64,000 bases of DNA from contig NZ_CP045429.1 in assembly GCF_005886805.2 (NCBI RefSeq), forward strand, positions 248,001-312,000, in the 5' to 3' direction. Source of the stretch: Pseudoalteromonas rubra (GTDB taxonomy: Bacteria; Pseudomonadota; Gammaproteobacteria; Enterobacterales; Alteromonadaceae). Below the pieces are notes generated by a model. The model searched no databases and was not told the DNA's origin. It saw nothing but the letters and a program-made list of their open reading frames with translations. Both the position numbers and the translations under genes were made by a program. Shown piece by piece: positions 51,897 through 61,408 of this stretch (positions are counted from its first letter, which is position 1; the number at the start of each line of letters is the position of its first letter).

Positions 51897-52049
51897 CCTG
51901 CCTGTCAGTTATTTAGAAAATTTTTCTTTCCTGTTTAAACCTTTTGTTGTTCCACGCTCGTCTTATCCTCTAAACATCGCACCATTGGGTTACTTTCTTT
52001 ATGGCACCTGATATGTCACGATGATGACACGCAAGCGAAGGAATACTCT

Positions 52050-52601
52050 ATGATAATCAATGCCAAAGAGGCATTTAATCCAGACACGATTGAGTTGTTA
52101 GTGCAGCGTGCTCAGCAAGGCGAGCAAGCGGCATTTGAACAGCTCTATCAGCAGTGTTATCGCAGGGTGTATGGACTGTGTTTGCGTTTGCTCGCTGATC
52201 AGGCCCATGCGGAAGATGCGACACAGGAGGTGTTTGTACAACTTTGGCACAAAATTGCCCAGTTTCAGGGGCAGTCAAAATTCACTACCTGGTTGCACAG
52301 TGTCACATCGAATGTCGCGATCAGTTATTTACGTAAACAAAAAAACTGGCTGCAAAAAGTGGTAAGTCTCGAAGACAGTGGGATGGAATACGCCGAGATA
52401 ATGCAATGCCAATCGCTCAATGGGCTCGACAAACTGATCTTACGTTTACCAGAGCGAGCACGTCTGGTGTTTGTTTTGCACGCGGTGGAAGGGTACCGCC
52501 ACGAAGAAGTTGCCAGCATGTTGAATATGGCGGTGGGATCAAGTAAATCGCAGTTTCACCGGGCCAGGAAATTGTTACAGGAGTGGTATGACAATGAGTA
52601 A
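52050..52601 (+). CDS. ECF-type RNA polymerase sigma factor
   Basis: 183-residue sigma-70 family protein with region 2 (about 20-90: AFEQLYQQCYRRVYGLCLRLL, DATQEVFVQLWHKI) and region 4 (about 115-175: LPERARLVFVLHAVEGYRHEEVASML). No membrane segment. The stop overlaps the start of the next gene, a probable anti-sigma factor, so they are translationally coupled. Confidence 0.92.
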   Translation: MIINAKEAFNPDTIELLVQRAQQGEQAAFEQLYQQCYRRVYGLCLRLLADQAHAEDATQEVFVQLWHKIAQFQGQSKFTTWLHSVTSNVAISYLRKQKNWLQKVVSLEDSGMEYAEIMQCQSLNGLDKLILRLPERARLVFVLHAVEGYRHEEVASMLNMAVGSSKSQFHRARKLLQEWYDNE

Positions 52602-53079
52602 ACCAACATTTGAGCAGTTTCTGAAACAACAGCTGCCGCGCCAGCAAGATCAGGACCAGCTGCCTGAACCACAAAAAGACTTGTGGCAGGGCATTGAAAA
52701 AGCCATCAATGTATCCAGTACAGTGGCTCCGCCACCTAGCCCCTGGATAAAGTTAGCGGGAGTGGCAGCCTGTGTATCAGCAGGTTTACTGAGCTGGCAG
52801 GTCATTATGACGCAGCCCAGAGAAGATACCATGACCCATATGAGTGCTTTTTTTGAACAGAAGAAACAGACATTATTGGTTCAGTATGAGGCACAGCCGG
52901 CCTTGACTAAAGACTGGCAAGTGCCATTGCAGGAACTAGAGGAAGCAGAGCAGGCGATTAAGCTTGCACTGATGAAAGACCCTGACAACGCTGCCCTGCT
53001 TAAGATGCTGGCACAGGTTTACCAGCAGCAGTTAGATTTAATCACTAAGGTACATCAGCCCCAGTGGCAACAGATTTAG
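52588..53079 (+). CDS. Putative anti-sigma factor, single-pass membrane protein
   Basis: A 163-residue protein overlapping the sigma gene by 14 bp. It has a cytoplasmic N-terminus with FEQFLKQQLPRQQ, one hydrophobic helix (about residues 50-69, WIKLAGVAACVSAGLLSWQV) and a periplasmic alpha-helical part. There is no HxxxCxxC zinc motif, so it is not a standard ZAS anti-sigma; the assignment rests on position and topology. An alternative start is ATG 52594. Confidence 0.6.
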   Translation: MTMSKPTFEQFLKQQLPRQQDQDQLPEPQKDLWQGIEKAINVSSTVAPPPSPWIKLAGVAACVSAGLLSWQVIMTQPREDTMTHMSAFFEQKKQTLLVQYEAQPALTKDWQVPLQELEEAEQAIKLALMKDPDNAALLKMLAQVYQQQLDLITKVHQPQWQQI

Positions 53080-53088
53080 GAGAGAAGC

Positions 53089-54030
53089 ATGAAAGCAATC
53101 ATTTTTGGACTGGCTACGCTGCCGCTGTTTGCCCTGGCGGGTGACAAGATTGACGAACAGATAGAGATACCGCTGGATGGCAAAGTCGTTATCGAAAGCC
53201 AGCGAGGCAAAGTGACAATTAAATCATGGGATAAGCCAAGCTTTCAGGTCATTGGTGAACTGGATGAACTGGCCGAAGGCTATACGCTGGAAACTCAGGG
53301 CAGTGTGACCGAGTTTATCGTTAAAATGCCACGCCGCAGTAAAAGCTGGAATAACCAGCGAGACGGCTCTCGGCTGACGATTTATATGCCACGGCAAAGC
53401 GAGCTTAACTTTGAAGGGGTGAGTGTTGACGTGGATGTTAGTCACTTTGATGCTGGTGTGGCCGTAACCACAGTCAACGGGGACATTGAGGCCAATGAAC
53501 TCAGCGGCAAGGTTGAACTGGAGACCGTGAATGGCGATATTGAAGGCAAAAAGTTATCTGGCAATATTCGTTATGAAACGGTCAATGGTGACATTGAAGA
53601 TATGGCATCAAATGGCAAGTTGCGTTTCAATGCGGTCAATGGCGGCATTGAGAGTGTGACTCAGGCTACTGATATTCGCGTTGAAAACGTCAATGGAGAA
53701 GTAGATTTTGACATTGCCAGCCTGAAAGACTTACGTATGAGTACGGTGAATGGTGAGATCAACGTGCGTCTAAGAGCACTCGAAAAAAGCGCGAATATTC
53801 GTTTTGAGTCGGTCAGCGGAGATGTCGACTTTTACTTCCCGGCAGAACTGTCCGCACGCTTCGATATTGATGCCCATGCAGGTGGACGGATCATCAATGA
53901 GCTTTCGACAGACAAAGAGAAGAAAGCCAAATATGGTCCATCCCGGGAATTGGAATTTGTGGTCAAAGATGGAGACGTGGATGTGGAAATCGATACTGTC
54001 AGCGGGCGCATTGCATTGAAGAAACTGTAA
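53089..54030 (+). CDS. DUF4097-family exported beta-repeat protein
   Basis: 313 residues with a signal peptide (about 1-17, cut near ALA). The middle holds about six repeats of roughly 20 residues built on T/SVNGDIE (TVNGDIEANEL, TVNGDIEGKKL, TVNGDIEDMAS, NVNGEVDFD, TVNGEINVRL, SVSGDVDFY), giving a beta-solenoid of the DUF4097 type. Function unknown; co-transcribed after a sigma factor and its probable regulator, so likely an envelope stress output. Confidence 0.82.
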   Translation: MKAIIFGLATLPLFALAGDKIDEQIEIPLDGKVVIESQRGKVTIKSWDKPSFQVIGELDELAEGYTLETQGSVTEFIVKMPRRSKSWNNQRDGSRLTIYMPRQSELNFEGVSVDVDVSHFDAGVAVTTVNGDIEANELSGKVELETVNGDIEGKKLSGNIRYETVNGDIEDMASNGKLRFNAVNGGIESVTQATDIRVENVNGEVDFDIASLKDLRMSTVNGEINVRLRALEKSANIRFESVSGDVDFYFPAELSARFDIDAHAGGRIINELSTDKEKKAKYGPSRELEFVVKDGDVDVEIDTVSGRIALKKL

Positions 54031-54148
54031 AGCAAACGATGGGGGCGCAGTGCGCCTCCTGTGGTCATCATCAGACAGATAATCAAGATTCATTTCCACC
54101 CCATTTGCGTATACAATAACAGGTCTTTCCCTTAGTGTTTGTAGTGAT

Positions 54149-55528
54149 ATGGCGAAACCTGATCAACAAGTCGATACCCTGAAAGTTCCCCCCCATTCCA
54201 TCGAGGCTGAGCAGTCTGTGCTTGGCGGACTCATGCTTGATAACCAGGCGTTTGACAGAGTGGCAGAGCTGGTCGTCGCGCAGGATTTTTATACCCGCAC
54301 TCATAAGCTGATATTTGAGGCAATGACCAAATTGGTCGAGGCCAGCCAGCCGATTGACCTTATCACTATTTCGGAAAATCTTGAGAAGAATAACCAGCTG
54401 GACACTGTAGGTGGCTTTGCTTACCTGGCTGAGATTGCGAAAAATACCCCCAGTGCGGCGAACATTGATGCTTATGCCAGTATTGTCCGCGAGCGTGCAG
54501 TGGTCCGTGAGATGATCACGGTTGCCAATGAAATTGCCGAAGCGGGTTTCAACCCGGAAGGACGCGATAGCCACGAATTACTGGACCTGGCGGAAAGTAA
54601 GGTATTCAAAATCGCTGAGCAACGCACTAAGAGTACCGAAGGTCCGCAGAGTATTCACAGCATTCTGGAAAAAACCGTGGATAAGATCGAAGAGCTTTAC
54701 CAGTCGCCGCAGGATGGTGTAACCGGGGTGAGCACGGGCTACTCTGACCTTGACCAGATGACCGCAGGCCTACAACCGTCAGACCTGATCATCGTCGCGG
54801 CACGTCCGTCGATGGGTAAAACCACTTTTGCGATGAACCTGGCCGAGCATGCGGCGATGACGCAAGACAAGCCTGTACTTATTTACTCGCTGGAGATGCC
54901 TTCAGAACAGATCATGATGAGGATGCTGGCCTCACTGGGACGAATTAACCAGACTAAGGTCAGGACCGGTCAACTGGATGATGACGATTGGGCACGCCTG
55001 TCCTCAACTATGGGCTTGCTAATGGAAAAGGGCCAGATGTACATCGATGATGCCTCTGGCCTGACACCGACCGATGTGCGCTCTCGGGCGCGGCGGATAG
55101 CGCGGGATCATGGCGGGATCAGCATGATTATGGTGGACTACTTGCAATTAATGCGAGTCCCCAGTTTGTCGGATAACCGGACCTTAGAAATCGCCGAGAT
55201 ATCTCGTTCACTTAAGGCATTGGCAAAAGAGCTTCAGTGTCCGGTGATAGCCCTGTCGCAGCTTAACCGTACACTGGAACAACGGGCGGATAAGCGCCCG
55301 GTTAACTCAGACTTACGTGAATCGGGGTCTATCGAGCAGGATGCCGACTTAATCATGTTTATCTACCGGGATGAAGTGTATAACGACGACAGCCCGGATA
55401 AAGGCGTTGCAGAGATTATTATCGGTAAACAGCGTAATGGCCCGATTGGTAAGGTTAGGTTAACCTTCCAGGGGCAATTCTCTCGGTTCGACAATTATGC
55501 TGGCCCTGCAGTGGATGACGAATACTAA
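54149..55528 (+). CDS. dnaB: Replicative DNA helicase DnaB
   Basis: Hexameric 5'-3' helicase driving the replication fork. N-terminal helical domain (about 1-150), then the RecA-type motor with Walker A ARPSMGKTTFAMN (about 212-224), Walker B IMVDYLQLM (about 330-338) and the arginine finger region LSQLNRTLEQRADKRP (about 370-385). 459 residues. Conserved order dnaB-alr. No intein. Confidence 0.97.
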   Translation: MAKPDQQVDTLKVPPHSIEAEQSVLGGLMLDNQAFDRVAELVVAQDFYTRTHKLIFEAMTKLVEASQPIDLITISENLEKNNQLDTVGGFAYLAEIAKNTPSAANIDAYASIVRERAVVREMITVANEIAEAGFNPEGRDSHELLDLAESKVFKIAEQRTKSTEGPQSIHSILEKTVDKIEELYQSPQDGVTGVSTGYSDLDQMTAGLQPSDLIIVAARPSMGKTTFAMNLAEHAAMTQDKPVLIYSLEMPSEQIMMRMLASLGRINQTKVRTGQLDDDDWARLSSTMGLLMEKGQMYIDDASGLTPTDVRSRARRIARDHGGISMIMVDYLQLMRVPSLSDNRTLEIAEISRSLKALAKELQCPVIALSQLNRTLEQRADKRPVNSDLRESGSIEQDADLIMFIYRDEVYNDDSPDKGVAEIIIGKQRNGPIGKVRLTFQGQFSRFDNYAGPAVDDEY

Positions 55529-55576
55529 GATATTTGTCAGTTGTGACTGACTCGGCAGCCTGAATTAGGAGTAAGC

Positions 55577-56674
55577 ATGCGCCTGGCAACCGCCGAAATT
55601 AACCTCGCGGCATTAAGTTATAATTTAAAACAGATCAAGGCACTGGCTCCAGGTGCCCGGGTGATGGCCGTGCTTAAGGCCAATGCCTATGGCCATGGTT
55701 TGGTCAAGATTGCGCAGCATCTTAATGATGCTGATGCCTTTGCGGTTGCGCGCATTGATGAAGCGCTGGCGTTGCGTGCCGGTGGCCTGACTAAACCAAT
55801 TGTGTTACTTGAGGGCTTCTTCAACCGTGCTGATTTGCCTATTCTGATCGCCAATAACTTTGAAACCATTATTCATGATGAAAACCAGTTGCGGGCCATT
55901 GAATCCAGTCAGCTGGACGCGCGTTTGCCGGTTTGGCTCAAGGTAGATACAGGCATGCACCGACTAGGTGTGGAGCCTGAGCAGTTTGAAGCGTTTTATC
56001 AGCGCCTTAAAGCCTGTGAGAATGTCGACCCCAAGATTAAGCTGATGACGCATTTCTCCTGTGCGGATGATGTCAATAATACACAAACACCAAGCCAGAT
56101 TGCCGCATTTGAGCGGTTGGTTCAGAGTAAACCGGAAGCCAAGTGTCTGGCTAACTCTGCCGGGGTGATCGGCTGGCCTCAGTCTCATGGCGACTGGATC
56201 CGACCTGGTTTGATGATGTATGGCGTCTCACCGATGCTGAACCGGGTCGGCACAGAGCATGGCCTTAAACCTGTGATGCGCTTGATAACACGTGTGATCG
56301 CTATCAAAACAGTGGCTGCAGGAGAGAAAGTCGGGTATGGCGGTCGTTGGCAAAGCAATAAACAAACTCAACTTGCTGTCGTGGCCATGGGGTATGGTGA
56401 TGGTTATCCGCGTAACGCGCAAGATGGTACACCTGTAGTTATAAGGGATAAACGCTATGGCATTGTTGGCGCAGTATCTATGGATATGATCACGGTGGAC
56501 ATAGGGAGAAACCCGGATGATATTCGCGTTGGCGACGAGGTTGAAATGTGGGGCCCTACACTGCCAGTTGAAGAAGTGGCATCGTGTGCAGGTACTATCC
56601 CCTATGAATTGCTATGCAATATCACACCTCGGGTGAGCTATGACTACCTTGCTCAGACAGACCAAGTAGACTGA
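55577..56674 (+). CDS. alr: Alanine racemase
   Basis: PLP enzyme making D-alanine for the cell wall. PLP lysine in LKANAYGHG (about residues 34-42), the second catalytic tyrosine near GYGGRWQ, and substrate-binding VSMDMITVDI near 306. 365 residues. Ribosome site AGGAG precedes the ATG. Follows dnaB as in E. coli. Confidence 0.96.
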   Translation: MRLATAEINLAALSYNLKQIKALAPGARVMAVLKANAYGHGLVKIAQHLNDADAFAVARIDEALALRAGGLTKPIVLLEGFFNRADLPILIANNFETIIHDENQLRAIESSQLDARLPVWLKVDTGMHRLGVEPEQFEAFYQRLKACENVDPKIKLMTHFSCADDVNNTQTPSQIAAFERLVQSKPEAKCLANSAGVIGWPQSHGDWIRPGLMMYGVSPMLNRVGTEHGLKPVMRLITRVIAIKTVAAGEKVGYGGRWQSNKQTQLAVVAMGYGDGYPRNAQDGTPVVIRDKRYGIVGAVSMDMITVDIGRNPDDIRVGDEVEMWGPTLPVEEVASCAGTIPYELLCNITPRVSYDYLAQTDQVD

Positions 56675-57106
56675 CTATTCCAGCAGCTGACCATGCAAGG
56701 TTGCGACGATAGCGCGACTGCCCGCCTGGTCTCTGTGTTCCCCGAGATAGATCCCCTGCCATGTGCCTAATTGCAGGCGTCCCTGACTTACCGGGATCGT
56801 GACCTCGCAGCCCAGCGTACTCGACTTAATGTGCGCAGGCATGTCATCGTCCCCTTCGTAATCATGGCGATAGTAACTCTGCCGTTCAGGTACAAAGTGG
56901 TTGAAGTGACTTTCCATATCTATACGTACGGTGGGGTCGGCATTTTCATTGATGGTGAGACTGGCAGATGTATGCTGGATAAACAAATGCAGTAAGCCTA
57001 CTTTGTAGTAACCCAGCTGTGGTAGTTGGGTCAGGACTTCGTCATCAATCAAATGAAAGCCGCGTTGACGCGGCCTGAGTGTGATGTGTGTTTGATGCCA
57101 GCTCAT
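56675..57106 (-). CDS. yjbQ: YjbQ/UPF0047 family protein
   Basis: 143-residue small protein of the YjbQ family, some members of which show weak thiamine-phosphate synthase activity. A histidine-rich site is visible: [17 protein letters not shown] (about residues 42-58), ESHFNHFVP, and YLGEHRDQ near the end. The start overlaps cheX by 4 bp on the same strand, so it is coupled to that gene. The physiological role is unknown. Confidence 0.9.
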   Translation of the reverse strand: MSWHQTHITLRPRQRGFHLIDDEVLTQLPQLGYYKVGLLHLFIQHTSASLTINENADPTVRIDMESHFNHFVPERQSYYRHDYEGDDDMPAHIKSSTLGCEVTIPVSQGRLQLGTWQGIYLGEHRDQAGSRAIVATLHGQLLE

Positions 57107-57570
57107 AGCTTATCGAAGCTCACCTCTATGTTGGCGTTGCCGTCATCTGACGTAAACGGCATGATGATCTTAGGGCCTTCACACTTGTGCGTGATGGTGT
57201 GGCCAGGCCCGGACACCACGATTGGGGTGGCCATATCAAACTCATAGCCTTTTTCGCCCAGTAAATTTTTTGCGCCACCGGTGACCATATTGGTGATTTC
57301 ACCCACCATATCAGTGACTTCTTCGTTAATTTTCTCCGGACGCTCGCCCAGCATTCTTTCCATAATGGTCAGAGCCAGACCTTCATCAAAGCTGATAGAA
57401 AAGGAGCCTTTGGTCTGTGGGCCCACCATGCCAATCAACCCGGACACGTCGCCACGTGCCACTTCATCTTTTTTAATCTTAGGCTTGCCAGGCGTTAGTT
57501 CTGTTTGTGCCATGGTGGCCAGTACATTCATCAGAGACGATAAAAAAGGGTTGATGAATTCTACATTCAT
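57103..57570 (-). CDS. cheX: CheX-like CheY-P phosphatase/chemotaxis protein
   Basis: 155-residue CheC/CheX fold protein. The family active-site pair is found in [14 protein letters not shown] (about 90-103), a glutamate and asparagine separated by two residues. Members dephosphorylate CheY-P. No other chemotaxis gene is nearby. Overlaps yjbQ. Confidence 0.86.
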   Translation of the reverse strand: MNVEFINPFLSSLMNVLATMAQTELTPGKPKIKKDEVARGDVSGLIGMVGPQTKGSFSISFDEGLALTIMERMLGERPEKINEEVTDMVGEITNMVTGGAKNLLGEKGYEFDMATPIVVSGPGHTITHKCEGPKIIMPFTSDDGNANIEVSFDKL

Positions 57571-57642
57571 ATGCTTCTTCCCTAGGTTCCTACATTGTAA
57601 CGGACGCTGAATTAAGTGTAGTGGGCTTTTTACTATGCTGCA

Positions 57643-58077
57643 CTACTCATTACATTTTCCACAACGCCCGTGTGCTTCAATCGTTTGTGCTTTAACAAGA
57701 AAGCCATGCTCGGCAGCCAGGTTATTCAGTTCATGTGAAATGGAATTGGAATGCAGCTCTTGTACGTGACCACAGGAATCGCAGATCAATAATTGCACAG
57801 GGTGAATACAATCGAAGTGATGGCACAACATAAATGCATTTGTGCTTTCAATCTTGTGAATAAACCCGAGCTCTGAGAGAAAATCCAATGCGCGATACAC
57901 AGTTGCTGGCTTAGCCCCGGATTCGGTCAGCTTGAGCTCTTCCAACAGGTCATAGGCGCCTACGCCGCCTTGTTTGGCAGCGAGTAAGCGAAAAACTTTC
58001 TCTCGGATAGGGGTAAAACGTGCACCCCGGTTGTCACAAACTTGCTTAGCTTTACTTACCAGTTGTTCTATATTCAT
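57643..58077 (-). CDS. zur: Zinc uptake regulator Zur (Fur family)
   Basis: 144-residue Fur-family repressor: winged helix (about residues 15-85) and a dimerisation domain with HHFDCIHPVQLLICDSCGHVQEL, where CDSC and the C-terminal CGKC supply the structural zinc site. Sequence resembles Zur more than Fur, which would have HHDH motifs; the difference is not tested. Alone on its strand, next to the GGDEF-EAL gene. Confidence 0.85.
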   Translation of the reverse strand: MNIEQLVSKAKQVCDNRGARFTPIREKVFRLLAAKQGGVGAYDLLEELKLTESGAKPATVYRALDFLSELGFIHKIESTNAFMLCHHFDCIHPVQLLICDSCGHVQELHSNSISHELNNLAAEHGFLVKAQTIEAHGRCGKCNE

Positions 58078-58120
58078 GTTCTAAATCCTTACACTGCCAT
58101 GCAATACTAACATATTCTTT

Positions 58121-60646
58121 TTAATAGTCTTGTATCGACAGGGATTTATTCATTATATTCTCAGGACGGGAAAAGTTGTGTTCAAGCCAATCCTGAAATG
58201 CCGCTTCAGGCATTGGCTGACCGATCAGGTAGCCCTGTCCAATGTTACACTTGAATTCTACCAGGCGGTTTAGCTGCTCGTGATCTTCTATGCCTTCTGC
58301 AATCACTTTGAGCCCCAGGCCATGCGCCATGGTAATGATATTTTTGACCAGATATGCTGATTCGTTGCCTGCATGCATGTCGGCGATGAAGCTCTGGTCA
58401 ATTTTTAATACGTCAAATGGGTATTGGCGCAGATAGTTCAACGAAGAGTAGCCGGTACCAAAGTCATCCATTGAGATTAAGACCCCCATTTTTTGCAGGG
58501 TGTTAAGGGTGGCCTTAATAGTACTGTCACCGCTTAATAGCAAGCCTTCTGTGATCTCCAGTTCAAGAGTACCGGGTTGTAAAGCACAATGTGCTATCAG
58601 GTGTTTCACATGGCTGAGCAGTTCCGGATCGTTAAACTGGCGGGGTGATAAGTTGACCGCCAAACGCAATGACGTATTAAACTGCGTATGGATCTGTTGC
58701 AACGTACTGGCTGCTGAGTTTAAAACAAACTTACCCAATTCAATAATAAAGCCTGTTTGCTCAGCCAATGGAATAAACTCAGCGGGTGAGATTGGTCCCA
58801 TGGTTTCACTGTGCCAGCGTAACAATGCCTCTGCGCCGACGACTTTACGTGCCTGGAGGTCAAGTTGAGGCTGATAGTAGACTTCAAACTCCCCTCGCTC
58901 TAGCGCACCTTGCATGCTTTCTTCAAGCATCAATCGCCGCTGTAGCGTATTACTCATGCTTTCAGTGAACAAGCAATAGGTATTGCGACCTTGTTGCTTT
59001 GCGTTATACATGGCTGAGTCGGCTTTACGCAGCAGATCATTAGGGGTGTCGGCATCTTGAGGGAAAATCGCGATCCCCAGACTCAGCGAAATATTAAAAG
59101 CGCGACCGTCAATGTCGAATGGGGCATGAAAGAGTTTAACCAGCTTGGTTGCAATAGGATGGATATCAGCACTGGTTTTCAGATCCCCCAGCAAAATGAT
59201 GAACTCATCGCCCCCTAAGCGAGCCACAGTGTCTTTTTCTCGCAGTGCCGATTTGAGTCGCTGCGCTGAGTGGATCAGGACTTTATCACCGACTTCATGC
59301 CCCATCGAGTCATTGACTTTTTTAAAGTCGTCCAGGTCAATAAAGCCAACACCAACCAGTGACTTGTCTCGTCTGGCATCATGGATCAGTTGCTGGAGAC
59401 GATCGAGCACCAAAAAGCGATTGGGCAAGTCTGTCAATGTGTCGTAAAAGGCATGGTGAAGAATGATCTCTTCCTGGCGCTTTTTATCTGTGATATTGCG
59501 TACGGCAATGACCAGTGAATCCGAACCGGGCAGGGCACTGAGACGTGCTTCAAAGTGACGGTTGCCATCGTCAAAGGGCAAGGTGTACTCGAGCTGTGTT
59601 AGTTGTCCTGGCTGTTCTATGCTTTGGATCGCACGCGCAAAGTGGCGGGAGGTCCGTGCGGGTAAAAACTCTTCAATTTTATGCCCCAGAAATTGGGCTT
59701 CTGGTACGTACAGGTCGTCGGTTTGCCCACTATGGTACTCTAAAATAGTGCCTTGCTTATCGATGATAAAAAACAAGTCAGGAAGAGCCGAGAAAATACC
59801 TTCCAGTATTGCTGTTTTGCGCCTGGCTTCAGCCTCAGCCTGAAGTGTTTGCTGCCATCCGGTTTGCAGGCTGTGTGCCATTCGATTGAGGTTGTCAGCA
59901 AGGTGTTTAAATTCTCCAGCGCCTCGTGTTTCGAGTGCTTCACTGAAATCGAAGCTACTCAGTCGCTCACTGAGCGCAACCAGTTGAGAGACCGGGCGAT
60001 GGATAAACAGCCGGGTGAAATACAGCACAAGTGCGGTTAACAGTGATGCGATAGCGAGGATAGACAGCGTTTTCATCCGCGTGTATTCCAGTAGTTGTTG
60101 TGCCTGAGTGGCAATGGAATATTCAGCATAGATGAGGGCAGGCAGTGGCGTGCTCGCCGTCACGGCGCTTTGTTGCTCATAGGTGCTGTAGGCCTGAAAC
60201 AGATGTTTGTGTTTAGTGTATTCCACCATTAAATAAGGCGGACTGAGGCGTTGGCTGAGCGCTTCTGGCTTGATCTGTAAGGGGGTATCGCTGAAATGCT
60301 GACCCTCATAATTCTCTGTACTGCTATATAGTACAATGCCTTGCGCATCGACCAGGGCAAGTTGCGCGTAGTGCTGACCTTGTTTATAAGCAATCAGGGT
60401 GTTACGGATTTCATTTAGTTCATTGTGGGAGAGGTGCTGCTGGATGGTCAGGTTGAGTGATGAAAGGTCCCGTTTTAATGTCGCGTCGGTAATCGCCAGT
60501 AAGCTTTCTTGCTGGGTGTCGTGATGCACTTGTACCAAAGCGACTGCCAGTAGGGCGGCAAATAAAAAAGCACTGAGTGTAAGCCATAGCTTGAGGTCAA
60601 TGGAGTACAGTTTGGTCACTCGGCTATCTCTCTTCTGTGTTATCAC
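58121..60646 (-). CDS. Membrane GGDEF-EAL protein with periplasmic sensor, HAMP and PAS
   Basis: 841-residue c-di-GMP enzyme. Layout: transmembrane helix (about 20-42), periplasmic loop (about 43-190), second helix (about 192-212), HAMP (about 213-265), PAS (about 280-395), GGDEF (about 400-565, motif GGDEF intact at RLGGDEFIILL) and EAL (about 580-820). In the EAL domain, EALLRW, LEITEGLLL and DDFGTGYSSL are present, so both cyclase and phosphodiesterase sites look intact. The start GTG 60646 is uncertain; GTG 60619 is an alternative. Confidence 0.9.
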   Translation of the reverse strand: MITQKRDSRVTKLYSIDLKLWLTLSAFLFAALLAVALVQVHHDTQQESLLAITDATLKRDLSSLNLTIQQHLSHNELNEIRNTLIAYKQGQHYAQLALVDAQGIVLYSSTENYEGQHFSDTPLQIKPEALSQRLSPPYLMVEYTKHKHLFQAYSTYEQQSAVTASTPLPALIYAEYSIATQAQQLLEYTRMKTLSILAIASLLTALVLYFTRLFIHRPVSQLVALSERLSSFDFSEALETRGAGEFKHLADNLNRMAHSLQTGWQQTLQAEAEARRKTAILEGIFSALPDLFFIIDKQGTILEYHSGQTDDLYVPEAQFLGHKIEEFLPARTSRHFARAIQSIEQPGQLTQLEYTLPFDDGNRHFEARLSALPGSDSLVIAVRNITDKKRQEEIILHHAFYDTLTDLPNRFLVLDRLQQLIHDARRDKSLVGVGFIDLDDFKKVNDSMGHEVGDKVLIHSAQRLKSALREKDTVARLGGDEFIILLGDLKTSADIHPIATKLVKLFHAPFDIDGRAFNISLSLGIAIFPQDADTPNDLLRKADSAMYNAKQQGRNTYCLFTESMSNTLQRRLMLEESMQGALERGEFEVYYQPQLDLQARKVVGAEALLRWHSETMGPISPAEFIPLAEQTGFIIELGKFVLNSAASTLQQIHTQFNTSLRLAVNLSPRQFNDPELLSHVKHLIAHCALQPGTLELEITEGLLLSGDSTIKATLNTLQKMGVLISMDDFGTGYSSLNYLRQYPFDVLKIDQSFIADMHAGNESAYLVKNIITMAHGLGLKVIAEGIEDHEQLNRLVEFKCNIGQGYLIGQPMPEAAFQDWLEHNFSRPENIMNKSLSIQDY

Positions 60647-60900
60647 ATGGCCCTGTGACTGAGTAGTCGATTTTGGGCTGTCCTTTGTTCAATCTGGACC
60701 TCGCGTAAAAAGCCATCTAAATATAAGTGTAGTTGAAAAGTACTGATTACTCGGTGTTATTTCAGATTAAAGAGAAAAAAGAGAGTCGCTCGGCCAGATG
60801 AAAGAAAATCATCACCAAATCATGCAATGTGTTTGGCCCGATTGATGTTTTTTAGCTAGGGTGAGAAAGACACTAATAGAGGTTAATACAAGGAGCGGCT

Positions 60901-61395
60901 ATGACCAGCCAAGATACAAAGACATTGAGTAAAAGTGCTCAGCGGGTTCAGGATGCGATAACGTCTGCGGGGTGTGAATTTACCGTACTGGAATTGCCCG
61001 GCAGTACGCGCACGGCGGAGGAGTCGGCACACACCATAGGGTGTGAACTGGGGCAAATCGTAAAATCACTGATTTTTAAAGGCAAAGAAAGCGGTAAGCC
61101 AGTGTTGTTGTTGGTTAGTGGCAGCAACCGGGTAAAAGAAAAGGTTGTGGCAAAACATCTGGGAGAAAAGCTGGTAAAAGCCGATGCTGAATTTACCCGT
61201 GAGGTAACCGGGTTTGCCATTGGCGGTATTCCGCCCATCGGGCACCTTACCCTCCCTGTTACTTATATTGACCAGGACCTGCTGCAATACGAGACGATAT
61301 GGGCTGCGGCTGGCACGCCACACGCTGTGTTTTCGTTGCCAGCGGCTAAACTGGAACCACTGACTCAGGGCACGGTGATTGCTGTAAAAGCCTGA
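60901..61395 (+). CDS. YbaK/EbsC family protein (aminoacyl-tRNA deacylase type)
   Basis: 164-residue single-domain protein of the YbaK/ProX group, which hydrolyses mischarged Cys- or Ala-tRNA(Pro). Sequence SLIFKGKESGKPVLLLVSG (about 56-74) includes the catalytic lysine, and GFAIGGIPPIGH (about 102-113) is the family glycine loop. Monocistronic, upstream region of 254 bp with no gene; AAGGAG precedes the ATG. Confidence 0.9.
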   Translation: MTSQDTKTLSKSAQRVQDAITSAGCEFTVLELPGSTRTAEESAHTIGCELGQIVKSLIFKGKESGKPVLLLVSGSNRVKEKVVAKHLGEKLVKADAEFTREVTGFAIGGIPPIGHLTLPVTYIDQDLLQYETIWAAAGTPHAVFSLPAAKLEPLTQGTVIAVKA

Positions 61396-61408
61396 TAATG
61401 ATGGGGCG

